From an uncultured Alistipes sp. (lineage in GTDB: Bacteria; Bacteroidota; Bacteroidia; Bacteroidales; Rikenellaceae): DNA of 64,000 nt. This document shows, in pieces, positions 1 through 8,152 of the stretch; the first letter of the stretch is position 1, and each line of letters opens with the position of its first letter. The notes under the pieces were generated by a model. It was given only the letters and a program-made list of their open reading frames with translations. It was not told the origin of the DNA and did not search any database. The stretch is taken from the NCBI RefSeq assembly GCF_963931675.1, contig NZ_OZ007039.1, forward strand, positions 777,657 to 841,656, in the 5' to 3' direction. Made by a program: the position numbers and the translations under genes.

Positions 1-1004
1 ATCATGTCGAGCTGAATCCGGATCATCCGGTTGATGACCTCGGCACGTGCCCGATCCCCTTTCGGCGCATCCGCGAATGCCGCCCAGAAAGGCTGGTCGC
101 CGACTCCCCGGAAGGCAATCTGCCAAAGATTCTCCTGCTCGTTGCGGCAGACCGTCTCCACACTGTACTGCCAGAATTCACGCAGGGCCTGTTCGTTCGA
201 CAGCAACAGCTTCGGAGGTTCCATCTGGCGGACCTCCCGCCAATACCCCTCCCAATTCATCAGATTGTTGTTGCAGGCGACATGGTGATGGGACGTAAGC
301 ACCAACCCGTATTTGCGCAACAAGGCCGCCTGTCGGTTCAGTTTGTAATCGGGATAGGTGACCGTAGCCTCCAGCTCCACGGTATTGAGTTTCAGACGCA
401 GCATCGTTTCGAGCCACAACTCGTCATTTTGCCGGGACAGCCTGCGCCAGGGTGTGAACAGATCCGTATCGTTGGGAAACCACGCACGATAGCGTACCTG
501 GGGCGATTCGCAGAAACAGTCGTAGCCGGCCGGAATCTCAATGCGCTTTTTCACCTGCGGCTCCCAGGACGAGAAATACCACAACGGCGGAACCCCGAGA
601 AGCTGTTCGCTGAACGTGTAGATTGCATAGATGGTCCCACGCATATCCCGGCCGTAAAGATAAATGCGGCGGTGTTCCGGATCCGCATACACCCGGTGGG
701 ACTCGAAATCCCCCAGAGGCCGCAAACCGGCAATCGCTACCGGGGCATGAGATGCAGACGCGTTGACGACGATCAATTCGATCCTTCCACCTTCGGGCTT
801 CTCCGCCAACAACGGCCTGTACGTCATGACCCGCTCAAAGTCCCGTTGCAAGGTCCGAGCGGCCAGTTTAACCGGAGCCGGTTCGGCGGGGTCCACGACC
901 AGGCAAAAGTTCCCTCGCTTCAGAACCAGCGGATCCGAGGCAAAACCCGGCCCCGGAACAAGCAGGATAAAAACAATCCCGAAAATGTACAAACATCGTT
1001 TCAT
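1..1004 (-). CDS. GH115-family glycoside hydrolase, N-terminal part only (runs off the window)
   Basis: The minus strand is open from the ATG at 1004 to the window edge, giving about 334 N-terminal residues. A signal peptide (MKRCLYIFGIVFILLVPGP, cleavage near FA-S) points to export. Residues matching GH115 (xylan alpha-1,2-glucuronidase) are clear: GRDMRGTIYAIYTFSEQLLG, then VRYRAWFPNDT, LWLETMLRLKLNTVE, SHHHVACNN, EFWQYSVETVCRNEQ and FRGVGDQPFW, in family order. GH115 proteins are usually over 800 residues, so more than half lies outside. An in-frame ATG at 1019 is an alternative start, but the one at 1004 gives the normal signal peptide. GH115 acts on 4-O-methyl-glucuronic acid side chains in characterised members; the exact substrate here is not shown. 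The gene lies outside the genomic island. Confidence 0.82.
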   Translation of the reverse strand, partial: MKRCLYIFGIVFILLVPGPGFASDPLVLKRGNFCLVVDPAEPAPVKLAARTLQRDFERVMTYRPLLAEKPEGGRIELIVVNASASHAPVAIAGLRPLGDFESHRVYADPEHRRIYLYGRDMRGTIYAIYTFSEQLLGVPPLWYFSSWEPQVKKRIEIPAGYDCFCESPQVRYRAWFPNDTDLFTPWRRLSRQNDELWLETMLRLKLNTVELEATVTYPDYKLNRQAALLRKYGLVLTSHHHVACNNNLMNWEGYWREVRQMEPPKLLLSNEQALREFWQYSVETVCRNEQENLWQIAFRGVGDQPFWAAFADAPKGDRARAEVINRMIRIQLDM

Positions 1005-1042
1005 ATATGATCGACTCATGGTGAAGGCTTCTGCGATCTTTT

Positions 1043-1293
1043 TCATGATCCGCCCGTTGGGTCTGGCCGCTCCCGCTTTTCCAAAAGTCCAGAGAAGAAT
1101 CCGACGGCCTGATCCCGGAACCGGGATGCATCGTCATACTCTTTTGCCGCAATTTGAGAAGGGCCTCTTCATAGCGTTCGGAGCCGAGCCATAAGTGAAA
1201 CCCGGCAGAGTCCGGTTGTGAAGGTGTGCAAGCGGTCAGCAAGGCGATGACAACCAGCATTACATGCACAATCACAACAGGAAGTTTCCTCAT
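1043..1293 (-). pseudogene. Small lipoprotein reading frame, apparently frameshifted
   Basis: From the ATG at 1293 the minus strand encodes a lipoprotein signal (MRKLPVVIVHVMLVVIALLTAC, lipobox LTAC) and then GFHLWLGSERYEEALLKLRQK. Near 1150 this frame turns into low-complexity sequence that runs into the next gene. A different frame from the same point reads IAAKEYDDASRFRDQAVGFF and ends at a TGA at 1043-1045, just before the GH115 start. The simplest reading is a roughly 80-residue lipoprotein with a frameshift or sequencing error near 1150. A good promoter 43-72 bp upstream and the close spacing to GH115 favour a real, co-transcribed gene. I do not recognise the family. Confidence 0.4.
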
Positions 1294-1335
1294 AAAAAGT
1301 GCCGGAGATTGATATTTCAGCAAAAAGGCCGGGAA

Positions 1336-1365
1336 CAAAAGTAGTAAAAAAAATTGATAACACAA
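1336..1365 (-). promoter_or_regulatory. Bacteroidetes sigma-ABfr promoter for the lipoprotein/GH115 operon
   Basis: On the minus strand TTG (1365-1363) and TACTTTTG (1343-1336) are separated by 19 bases. This matches the TTG-N19-TAnnTTTG consensus and lies about 43 bp before the ATG at 1293. Confidence 0.65.
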
Positions 1366-1649
1366 TCCGCCCCACCCGACGGCCCCCCTGACGGGGAACG
1401 GCACTGCCCGGTGCAGGCCGAGAATATCGCGGGACAGTCGCGGTCGCGGCAATACCACGGGGATACGGTAGGTTCATGGAGGGGCCGCAGCCCCGGTTCG
1501 ATACACTTGTGAAGGCCCGGACCGGCGAATGAAATCCCGGCGCTGCAAGCGGGGTCCCATGCCCCGCGAACAAAGCGGAGGGTGGGAATCTGTCAATCAC
1601 CTGATTTCCGCCCTCCGTCTTGCGGGTCTCCAGGGAAGGGATTGCGGGA
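1366..1649. other. Intergenic region without a recognised gene
   Basis: GC-rich sequence between the promoter of the GH115 operon and the stop of the truncated GH127 gene. Both strands carry reading frames of low-complexity composition only. It probably replaced or followed the lost 3' half of the GH127 gene. No tRNA, terminator or transposon end was recognised. Confidence 0.5.
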
Positions 1650-2486
1650 TCACTCTTCGCGAAGATAGACACTCATTTCGGAGAGCCCGCGAACGGCATG
1701 GCCCACGGCCTCCCGCTGTTCGGTGACCGGGAGGTGATCCTGGCTGTAGGTGCCCTGCTCGCCGTCCGAACCGCGGGCATCCAGGAAGAAGCGCGCCAGG
1801 GCGAGATAGCGGGGGTCGTGCGTGGCCCGGTAGAGCTTGACCAGAGCCAGTTCGATCTCCTCGTGCCCCGGGACGATCTTCCGGTCCGGTTCGTAGAAGG
1901 TCGCATAGAGCAGGTCGGCATTCTTTACGGCCACGTCCAGCAGCGTGCGCTTCCCCGTCGCATAGTAATGGGCTACGGCCGCTTCGTAGAGGTGCCCCAC
2001 GTTGTAGAGTTCGTGGCTGTAACGGATATTCGACCAGCGCTCCTCACCGGCATCCCGCGGCATTGTCCGGCCGATGGTCCGGGGCGTGTAGAGGTATCCG
2101 TCGGGCTCCTGTGCCAGGGCCACCAGCCGGATCAGGCTGTCCATGTAGCGGTCCAGCCGCGCATCATAGGAGACGGCCAGCCGGTAGGAGGCTCCCTCCA
2201 TGATCTTGAAGAGATCGGAATCGTTGAACTGCAAACCCTGAAAATCCCCCTCGGCAAGGCCTGCCGCTACGGCAAAATTGGCTATGCGGCCCGTCTCCTC
2301 GCATTTGCGGAACGCGAAGGGGATCGTCCGCCCGGAGACCGTCTCGATGCGCGGGGCCCAGAAGCCGTCGGTAAACCGTGCGTCGGTAAAGGGAACCGCC
2401 TGGAAGGTGTAATCCGGGGTTGCAGTGCGGCTCCCGCAACCCGTCAGCAATCCGATCAAAACAATCAGTAATGCAGGTCGTTTCAT
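1650..2486 (-). pseudogene. GH127 (DUF1680) beta-L-arabinofuranosidase-type lipoprotein, truncated to the N-terminal half
   Basis: The 278-residue product starts with a lipoprotein signal (MKRPALLIVLIGLLTGC) and continues with GH127 features: FTDGFWAPRIETVSGRTIPF, FNDSDLFKIMEGASY, EPDGYLYTPRTIG, RYSHELYNVGHLYEAAVAHY, FLDARGS and QDHLPVTEQREAVGHAVR. Family members are usually above 600 residues. Here the sequence leaves the family right after GHAVR and stops 13 residues later, so about half of the (alpha/alpha)6 barrel and the C-terminal beta domains are missing. The product is unlikely to be active. The start at 2486 is supported by the lipoprotein signal. Characterised GH127 enzymes release beta-linked L-arabinofuranose. 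Confidence 0.8.
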
Positions 2487-2573
2487 GTTCAGTCCGAGAT
2501 GTTGGGTGATACGTATGGAGTTTTCAAATGGCAACAATTGGCAAGTTTGTGTCTTCAGAGGCAATCCTGAGAC

Positions 2574-2604
2574 CAAAAGTAAGCATAAATCGGCAATTCG
2601 ACAA
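2574..2604 (-). promoter_or_regulatory. Promoter of the truncated GH127 gene
   Basis: Minus-strand TTG (2604-2602), 20-base spacer and TACTTTTG (2581-2574), matching the Bacteroidetes consensus, about 90 bp upstream of the ATG at 2486. Confidence 0.55.
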
Positions 2605-2789
2605 TGAATGCAGGGGAACATCCGTCCCCTCCCTGCCATTTTGCACTTCAGAGGGCCGCCCTGCCTGTGTACGGCGGCAGCCCGCATCGTCTCCACCCCG
2701 GCCCGAATCTCCCCGATCCGGGCCGGGGTGTTCTGGAGTAGTGAGTAGGGGTTGAGGTATAAAAAAGTTATTTTTCGGGGCAAAAATAT

Positions 2790-2819
2790 TTGTGGATTTC
2801 AAAAATAGCCTTATCTTTG
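2790..2819 (+). promoter_or_regulatory. Promoter of tRNA-Asp
   Basis: TTG at 2790-2792, 19-base spacer and TATCTTTG at 2812-2819, about 20 bp before the mature tRNA. It is a full match to the Bacteroidetes housekeeping promoter. Confidence 0.7.
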
Positions 2820-2839
2820 CACTCGCAATACCGAAAAGG

Positions 2840-2916
2840 GGTGCGTTAGTTCAGCTGGTTAGAATACGTGCCTGTCACGCACGGGGTCAGGGGTTCGAGT
2901 CCCCTACGCACCGCCA
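2840..2916 (+). tRNA. tRNA-Asp (anticodon GTC)
   Basis: A 77-base cloverleaf. The acceptor stem pairs GGTGCGT (2840-2846) with ACGCACC (2906-2912), with discriminator G and an encoded CCA. The anticodon stem CGTGC/GCACG surrounds the loop CTGTCAC with anticodon GTC at 2874-2876, and the T-arm contains GGTTCGAGTCC. It is complete. It is also the insertion target of the downstream island: bases 2901-2914 are repeated at 41612-41625. Confidence 0.97.
2901..2914 (+). repeat. attL core (3' end of tRNA-Asp)
   Basis: CCCCTACGCACCGC inside the tRNA T-arm and acceptor stem; identical to 41612-41625. It is the expected crossover segment for a tRNA-targeting tyrosine recombinase. Confidence 0.72.
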
Positions 2917-2948
2917 GAGACCGACGAAGAGTCGGGTTAAATAAAGCA

Positions 2949-2990
2949 AAAGCCTTGTAAACGAATAGTTTACGAGGCTTTTTGTTTTTG
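2949..2990 (+). terminator. Rho-independent terminator after tRNA-Asp
   Basis: A 14-bp stem (2949-2962 with 2968-2981, one G-T wobble) with loop GAATA, followed by a T-rich tail (TTGTTTTT). It lies about 30 bp after the tRNA end and, if the island call is right, is supplied by the island. Confidence 0.85.
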
Positions 2991-3036
2991 GATTATCTGC
3001 ATGAGAAAGCAAAAAACAACCGGTTTCGGGTGTCCA

Positions 3037-3075
3037 AATCGGTGGACTTTTTCCGAGGGCCGAACCGTCCACCGA
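3037..3075. repeat. Inverted GTCCACCGA/TCGGTGGAC pair near attL, likely recombinase arm sites
   Basis: TCGGTGGAC at 3039-3047 and its reverse complement GTCCACCGA at 3067-3075. The longer form AATCGGTGGAC (3037-3047) also occurs at 41544-41554 near the other island end. A short motif shared by both ends beside the integrase suggests arm-type binding sites, which is inference. Confidence 0.45.
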
Positions 3076-3113
3076 ATAAGCATTTAACTCATTGATTTGC
3101 ATCGTATTTCATC

Positions 3114-3144
3114 TTGACGCAAAAGGCTCTTGAAAGTAATTTTG
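3114..3144 (+). promoter_or_regulatory. Promoter of the tyrosine recombinase
   Basis: TTG at 3114-3116, 20-base spacer and TAATTTTG at 3137-3144. Transcription would start near 3150, so the ATG at 3165 rather than 3114 is the usable start. Confidence 0.6.
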
Positions 3145-3164
3145 CAACTTGTAAATACGATGTT

Positions 3165-4382
3165 ATGGAAAGGACAACCTGCACGCTGATTTACTACCTG
3201 CGCAAGACCCGGATCAACAAGGAAGGGAAAGCGCCGATTTATGTACGCCTCACAGTCAACGGCCAACGCGCCGAAGTTTGTGCCCGGGCCCGCATCTTGC
3301 CCCAGTATTGGAATCAATCCCGAGGCAAGGCTGTGGAAAACAACCGGGAAGGCCGTGAGATCAACCGGCTGCTGGAGGCCATCTCGTTCAATATTGCGCA
3401 AACGCGACGCACGCTGGAGGCAGAAGGGAAAGAGATTACGGCTACGGGGATTATGGATCGCTACCTGGGCAAGAACCTTCCCGAACGCCATACCCTGATG
3501 GAGGTCTTTCGGGAACACAACAAACGATGCCGGGCTTTGATCGGAATCGACTTCACCGCTTCGACCGTGCAGCGTTACGAGAGTCTGATGCGCATCACAG
3601 GGGAGTTTCTGCTAAAGAAGTATGGCTCCGAGGACCTCTATCTGGACGAATTGCCGGTCCATTTGGTCGAGGATTATGAGTTCTACATGAAGACCGTAAG
3701 GCGATGCGTTCACAATACGGTGATGAAGAATCTGAAAAACTTCAAGAAGATCATCCGCATTGCGCAAAGCAACGGCTGGGTTCCGAAGGACCCGTTTCAC
3801 GGCAAACATATCCACATGGAGCCGGTCGACCGACCTTTTTTGGAGAAACAGGAGTTTTTGTCGATGCTCCACAAGGAGATCTCGATCCCTCGACTGGCGC
3901 AGGTCCGCGACATCTTCTGTTTCTGCTGCTTCACGGGGCTGGCCTTTACGGACGTGCAACAGCTCAAGGCGGAGCATCTGGTGGCGGACATCCACGGCAA
4001 GATCTGGATCCGCAAGGCGCGGCAGAAGACCAAGAACATGTGCAACATCCCGCTGCTCGACGAGGCGCAAAAAATTATCGACCGTTACAGGGATCACCCC
4101 TACTGCCAGACACACGGCGTGTTGCTTCCCGTATGCAGCAACCAGAAGACGAACTCCTACTTGAAGGAGCTGGCCGACATCTGCGGCATCCGCAAGAATC
4201 TCTCGACTCATTGCGCGCGCCATACGTTTGCAACCCTGACGCTGGCCAGTGGCGCAACGATCGACAACGTTGCCAAGATGCTCGGCCATGCCAATGTCAA
4301 CATGACGCGCCGCTATGCGAAGGTCCTCGATTCGTCGATCATGCGCGACATGGAGGTCGTTGCTGAAAATATGGCGTTGTAG
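3165..4382 (+). CDS. Tyrosine recombinase (island integrase)
   Basis: The 405-residue protein has the usual three parts: an N-terminal Arm-DNA-binding type domain (CTLIYYLRKTRINKEGKAPI), a SAM-like core-binding domain around residues 105-205 (TASTVQRYESLMRITGEFLL) and a C-terminal catalytic domain. Catalytic residues are visible in HCARHTFATL (H-x-x-R) and LGHANVNMTRRYAKV (LGH and the Tyr nucleophile), with a lysine in the RKARQKTKN segment. The position of the first conserved Arg reads TGLAFTDVQQL, so Arg is replaced by Ala, as in IntDOT-type recombinases of Bacteroidales, which lack this residue. The gene starts 250 bp after tRNA-Asp and reads into the island. It should catalyse site-specific integration and excision at the tRNA 3' end. 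Confidence 0.93.
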   Translation: MERTTCTLIYYLRKTRINKEGKAPIYVRLTVNGQRAEVCARARILPQYWNQSRGKAVENNREGREINRLLEAISFNIAQTRRTLEAEGKEITATGIMDRYLGKNLPERHTLMEVFREHNKRCRALIGIDFTASTVQRYESLMRITGEFLLKKYGSEDLYLDELPVHLVEDYEFYMKTVRRCVHNTVMKNLKNFKKIIRIAQSNGWVPKDPFHGKHIHMEPVDRPFLEKQEFLSMLHKEISIPRLAQVRDIFCFCCFTGLAFTDVQQLKAEHLVADIHGKIWIRKARQKTKNMCNIPLLDEAQKIIDRYRDHPYCQTHGVLLPVCSNQKTNSYLKELADICGIRKNLSTHCARHTFATLTLASGATIDNVAKMLGHANVNMTRRYAKVLDSSIMRDMEVVAENMAL

Positions 4383-4528
4383 CCCGTCGGAACATTTGAG
4401 GACTTTTTGGAACGCCCGGACAGCAAAAGAGACAAGGCCGCCCTGTGCAAACGAGGACAAGAGCAAGTTCTCTTGGCATCTTTGCATGGGGCGGCTATCT
4501 TGCTGGATCGGGCGGCAGTGACGGGTGT

Positions 4529-4759
4529 TCATTGAGCCTGTGTAGTATAAATATGAGGTTGGATCAGTGCCGATTCATGGACCTTTTCTTCCTTTTCCGA
4601 ATCTGCTGTTGTTGCTCTTCGTAGGTTTGTACATCGGCTAATTCCAGAACAGCGTCCAACGGATGGATGGACGGCATCGGTCTGTCCCCGGTTGGCCTTC
4701 TCTTCGTTGTAGCGGACGGCGCCGCCGACGGTCGCTCCCGTCCTTATATTCGCAACCAT
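4529..4759 (-). pseudogene. MobB-type relaxase, internally deleted remnant
   Basis: The first 30 residues (MVANIRTGATVGGAVRYNEE and following KANRGQTDAV) match the start of Bacteroidales MobB-type relaxases, which usually exceed 300 residues. After about residue 33 this frame becomes non-family sequence and stops at 4529. Near 4655-4665, at a short CCAT repeat, another frame takes over with a plausible C-terminal tail (LDAVLELADVQTYEEQQQQI then RKRKKRSMNRH) ending at a TGA at 4564-4566. This looks like an internal deletion of the gene body joining head and tail out of frame. The start overlaps the upstream mobilisation gene by 16 bp, the usual mobA-mobB arrangement. The product cannot nick DNA. 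Confidence 0.7.
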
Positions 4760-5163
4760 CCTTCGGCCTGTTTGGTAAGATTCAGAATCTCGACACTCAA
4801 TGCTTTCAACTCGCGGGTATGCTGTTCCAATGCAGCGATCTGGCGCGGAATCGAGACGTTGGAGAAGTGGCTGTTGATGGTCCGGACCACCTGATTGTAG
4901 TTGTTCCCAACGCGCTGAAACTGGAAGTAAAGGTCGTTGAGACGTGCCAGAAACTCGACCTTTGAAGGATCGCGACGGATGACTTCGAAGCGCTCGGCAA
5001 AGAGTCGTTTGACGATAAACCGGCTGCGGTTGTGCTCCAATCCGGCGGCAGCAAGCATTTCCTTAAACCGAATATTCTCCGCTGTTGTCAACTTGAAATT
5101 GTAACGATGGATTCTGGGAGCGGTAGCCGTTGGCCGACCGGTTGGCTTTTGAGTCTTCATCAT
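4744..5163 (-). CDS. Relaxosome accessory mobilisation protein (MobA/MobC-like)
   Basis: About 139 residues: a basic N-terminus (MMKTQKPTGRP, HRYNFKLTTAENIRFKEMLA), a segment RSRFIVKRLFAERFEVIRRD typical of ribbon-helix-helix type mobilisation proteins, and a C-terminal helical region with QRVGNNYNQVVRTIN, the conserved GxNxNQ-type motif of the family, ending in an amphipathic helix. Such proteins bind oriT and recruit the relaxase. Upstream in-frame ATGs exist at 5181 and 5331; the start near 5163/5160 was preferred because residues before it are low-complexity and overlap the putative oriT. It overlaps the relaxase remnant by 16 bp. It appears intact, but its partner is broken. Confidence 0.75.
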   Translation of the reverse strand: MMKTQKPTGRPTATAPRIHRYNFKLTTAENIRFKEMLAAAGLEHNRSRFIVKRLFAERFEVIRRDPSKVEFLARLNDLYFQFQRVGNNYNQVVRTINSHFSNVSIPRQIAALEQHTRELKALSVEILNLTKQAEGWLRI

Positions 5164-5220
5164 ATTATACAGCATATTCATGTGGCGCGACTTGGGAGCG
5201 TTCCGCCTCGCAGAGCGAGG

Positions 5221-5258
5221 ACCTTTGTCGGACAAACCGCCGGTTGTCGGACAAAGGT
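5221..5258. other. oriT: Candidate oriT
   Basis: Two copies of TTGTCGGACAAA (5225-5236 and 5244-5255), each nearly palindromic, sit inside a larger inverted repeat ACCTTTGTC/GACAAAGGT (5221-5229 and 5250-5258). The array lies about 60-100 bp upstream of the mobilisation gene, where oriT is found in mobilisable Bacteroidales elements. Function is inferred from position and symmetry only. Confidence 0.45.
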
Positions 5259-5339
5259 ACACCTCGCTCCCGTCAGGCGACGGGTACAGTTCCAGCATTG
5301 GCAGAGGGCAATTTTTCTCTCGAAAAGGCATCTCCGAAA

Positions 5340-5677
5340 CAAAAAATCATGGGCAGATTCTCCGCTGCAATATTACGAGGATCTTCGGGGATTAAAAAAC
5401 GCGGTTGTCGGCCATGCGAGGCCTCCGGAGGACACCGGGAACCAACCTCTAAAAACCGCATTACCTTGCGGGCAGATGGATTCAAACCGACACATGACGG
5501 CATGTATATTCGATGGAGAAGAGATTTCTCCAAATAAATATTTCCGGATTTACAGATTTCCGGAATTCTGGAAATATCTAATTGGATTCTGCTGGTTTCA
5601 AGCTAAAAACTTCAAATGCAACATGTGTTTTTCATAATCTGAACTGTCATAATAAAAAGCAGTTACTTATTAAATCG
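5340..5677. other. Noncoding junction between mobilisation genes and PUL cargo
   Basis: No convincing gene on either strand. Around 5540-5580 ATTTCCGGA occurs twice, and ATATTTCC at the left is mirrored by GGAAATAT at the right, giving a weak inverted repeat that could be an operator or chance. No consensus TAnnTTTG promoter was found for the gene that follows. Confidence 0.4.
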
Positions 5678-8065
5678 GTGCGTATCATTCCAATTCTAAT
5701 AATCCTACTTATCTTACCAGCCGGTTCGACATGGGCAACGATACCGGACACGGAGGGCCTGTATCTGTCCGGATCCGCGTGGCAAGCGGTCATCAATCCG
5801 GAAACCGGAGCACTTCTCCGATACACCCGGCAAACAGACCATGGCTCCTGGAGCATCCCGTTCCGAACCGGATCATATGCCGGACCAACATTCGAAAATG
5901 TGATCTTGCGACCATCGGAACACAACCCTTACCTGTTTTCCGGCACCCGAGGAGATCTCCATTACGACCTTCATTATCGGGAAGAAAAGGATCATCTGTG
6001 TATCGAATGCCGGATCTCCAACCAGACCGCAAAAACGTTACACGTATCCCGACGCGAACGACTTATCCTAGGCGTAGACTGCGAAATGCGTCATTTCCCG
6101 GATTGGGACGAAAAACTATTCCCAACCCTGATCCGTTGCGAAAAGGATTTTGCGTGGGGGTATTTTATGTCACCTCAGGGGAAAATACTGGCATTCGGTG
6201 TCGAAGAACCCGTAGCCTCCTATGGATTGAACTATATCTTCGAGGGAAACAAGGCATGGCTTTGGGGGCACCAGATTTACACGGCAAGCCTCGATCTTCT
6301 CCATACGCTGCCTCTCCCGGCACGCCATCCGCAACACCTCACAAAACTCGCTCCCGGGGAAAGCCGCTGCTGGACCATTCATTTGGGCATTGTCAACAAG
6401 TTGGAGCATGTAAAACCCCTTGTTACAGCATGGATCGAGGCTCCGCTTCTTGATGCTCGGAAATACACTCTTTGCGCAGGAGAACAGGCTTCGGTGAAGG
6501 TTTACGGAACGCTACCTGTCACAAATGTCTCGATCCATACCCCCGACGGCAAGCAGGAACAACTCGACTGTCCGGACGGAACGCATATCATCTCACCGCC
6601 ATTAAACAGAAAAGGAATCTACCACCTTGCGGTAACAGCCGGGAACAAACAGGCGGAGGCTTCGTTTTATGTCCGGGAGCCATGGTCCTGGTATCTACGG
6701 AGAGCTCGCGATTTCATAGCAGAACATCCGCCTTTTTTCAGCGCCTCGTGCGAAACCTTTTACAGTTACTATACGGCTTTTCTTGCAACCCGTCACTTCC
6801 CCGATGCCAAACGAGACAGTCTGCTTCAAAAACGTTTCTCCAAAGGCTTGTCGCAAATGATTCTGGAAGACGGGTGCCCACGGGCACAAGCCAACCCCCG
6901 ACGGATTCAGAATTTCTCCACATTAGTCGGTATACTTGTCGACTTGTGGGAAGCAACTCGAACCGATCGCTGGCTGAAAACCGCTTCCCGGCTGGGTGAT
7001 TACATTGCTTCCGACTCCGTACAATGGTCCGACGGATCCTACCGTTCGGGAACAACCCACTATACAGCCGTTATCTATCCGGTCAAATCGATGTTCGAAT
7101 TGGCCGATGCCGAACTGCAGGCTGGATGGACCGATCGGGCCCAACGGCATTATCAGTCTGCCATGCGCGCGGCTGAAGACCTGCGCCTCCGGCTGGACAA
7201 CATAGAAACCGAAGGAGATATGACTTTCGAAGACGGCATGATCTCCTGCAGTGCCCTGCAAATGGCGCTTTGCGGCCTGCACATACCGGATTCCGAACAA
7301 CGCAAAACATACGCCGATGCGGCCCGCTACATGATGGAAAAGCATCGCTGTCTCGAACAACTTTTGATTCCTGACTGCCGGATGCGCGGGGCTACTCTCC
7401 GCTATTGGGAAGCACTCGACGTCTATTTCTCGCCCAATCAGGTCATGAACTCACCACACGGTTGGACTGCCTGGAAAATCTATGCCGTCTGCTACCTCTA
7501 TCTGCTGACCGGTGAAGAGCATTACCTCAATGAAATGATGGAAACGCTCGGTTGTTGCGTGCAACTGCTGGATTCCGAGGGTCGACTGCGTTGGGGATTT
7601 CTCCCCGACCCCTATATCGAGGGCGTGGTATGTACCCCTGTTGCGAACAATCCTCACGAACGGCAGATGCGTGATTCCATCGTCGGCGAACAATACCTCG
7701 GAATGATCAGTTCGTGGTTCCGACCCGCCAACGAAGAGGAGTTCACGCATTTTGGAGGTCCGGGAGGAGCTGGAGACAATACCGTTCACGAAATTTTCAA
7801 GGCCCTGGAGGAGTGTGTGCTGACAACTGTCTATGTTATTATTGACGAATCAGGGAATGTCCGTTGCCACAATGGTTCGGCACAATGGCTCGAATCAGGC
7901 CGACTGCTAATCCTTCCCGATGAGGCGTGTGCGGCACGCATCCACCTCAATACGGCCCGTGATGTCTCCATAGAGACGACCCTGCATGGAAAAGCCATTC
8001 GCAAACGGATGAAATCCGGAATGGCCTGGATCGGAGAAAACCCCTACCCGGAAATCCGCTTCTAA
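5678..8065 (+). CDS. Large secreted protein, possible six-hairpin glycosidase-like enzyme, family unresolved
   Basis: About 795 residues with a signal peptide (RIIPILIILLILPAGSTWA). The first 300 or so residues look beta-rich (WGYFMSPQGKILAFGVEEP, SYGLNYIFEGNKAWLWG), followed by an Ig-like stretch and then an alpha-helical region from about residue 370 with barrel-like repeats (FSTLVGILVDLWEATRTDRW, MTFEDGMISCSALQM, SPHGWTAWKIYAVCYLYLLT). This layout resembles polysaccharide-active (alpha/alpha)6 enzymes such as GH154-like proteins, but I cannot assign a family. The reading frame has no ATG: it opens at a TTG at 5582, and a GTG at 5678 gives a canonical signal peptide, so the GTG is chosen. 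It sits alone between the mobilisation genes and an IS element and may have lost its own promoter. Confidence 0.7.
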   Translation: MRIIPILIILLILPAGSTWATIPDTEGLYLSGSAWQAVINPETGALLRYTRQTDHGSWSIPFRTGSYAGPTFENVILRPSEHNPYLFSGTRGDLHYDLHYREEKDHLCIECRISNQTAKTLHVSRRERLILGVDCEMRHFPDWDEKLFPTLIRCEKDFAWGYFMSPQGKILAFGVEEPVASYGLNYIFEGNKAWLWGHQIYTASLDLLHTLPLPARHPQHLTKLAPGESRCWTIHLGIVNKLEHVKPLVTAWIEAPLLDARKYTLCAGEQASVKVYGTLPVTNVSIHTPDGKQEQLDCPDGTHIISPPLNRKGIYHLAVTAGNKQAEASFYVREPWSWYLRRARDFIAEHPPFFSASCETFYSYYTAFLATRHFPDAKRDSLLQKRFSKGLSQMILEDGCPRAQANPRRIQNFSTLVGILVDLWEATRTDRWLKTASRLGDYIASDSVQWSDGSYRSGTTHYTAVIYPVKSMFELADAELQAGWTDRAQRHYQSAMRAAEDLRLRLDNIETEGDMTFEDGMISCSALQMALCGLHIPDSEQRKTYADAARYMMEKHRCLEQLLIPDCRMRGATLRYWEALDVYFSPNQVMNSPHGWTAWKIYAVCYLYLLTGEEHYLNEMMETLGCCVQLLDSEGRLRWGFLPDPYIEGVVCTPVANNPHERQMRDSIVGEQYLGMISSWFRPANEEEFTHFGGPGGAGDNTVHEIFKALEECVLTTVYVIIDESGNVRCHNGSAQWLESGRLLILPDEACAARIHLNTARDVSIETTLHGKAIRKRMKSGMAWIGENPYPEIRF

Positions 8066-8084
8066 AAAAGATTTTAAAAACGGG

Positions 8085-8110
8085 GGTAATGATGCCAAAA
8101 GTGGTTGGTG
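8085..8110 (+). repeat. Left terminal inverted repeat of the IS
   Basis: Twenty-six bases starting GGTAATGATGCCAAAAG, the exact reverse complement of 9232-9257. Confidence 0.92.
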
Positions 8111-8152
8111 GTATAAAATGTAACCGACATAATATTTGGTAGTTATAAGGAT

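Noticed and set aside
282..1010. 242-codon plus-strand frame over the GH115 gene
   Set aside because: Low-complexity Arg/Pro-rich translation antisense to a clear GH115 sequence; a GC-rich shadow frame.
5032..5637. 201-codon plus-strand frame antisense to the mobilisation gene
   Set aside because: The opposite strand encodes a recognisable mobilisation protein; this frame is its shadow extended over noncoding sequence.
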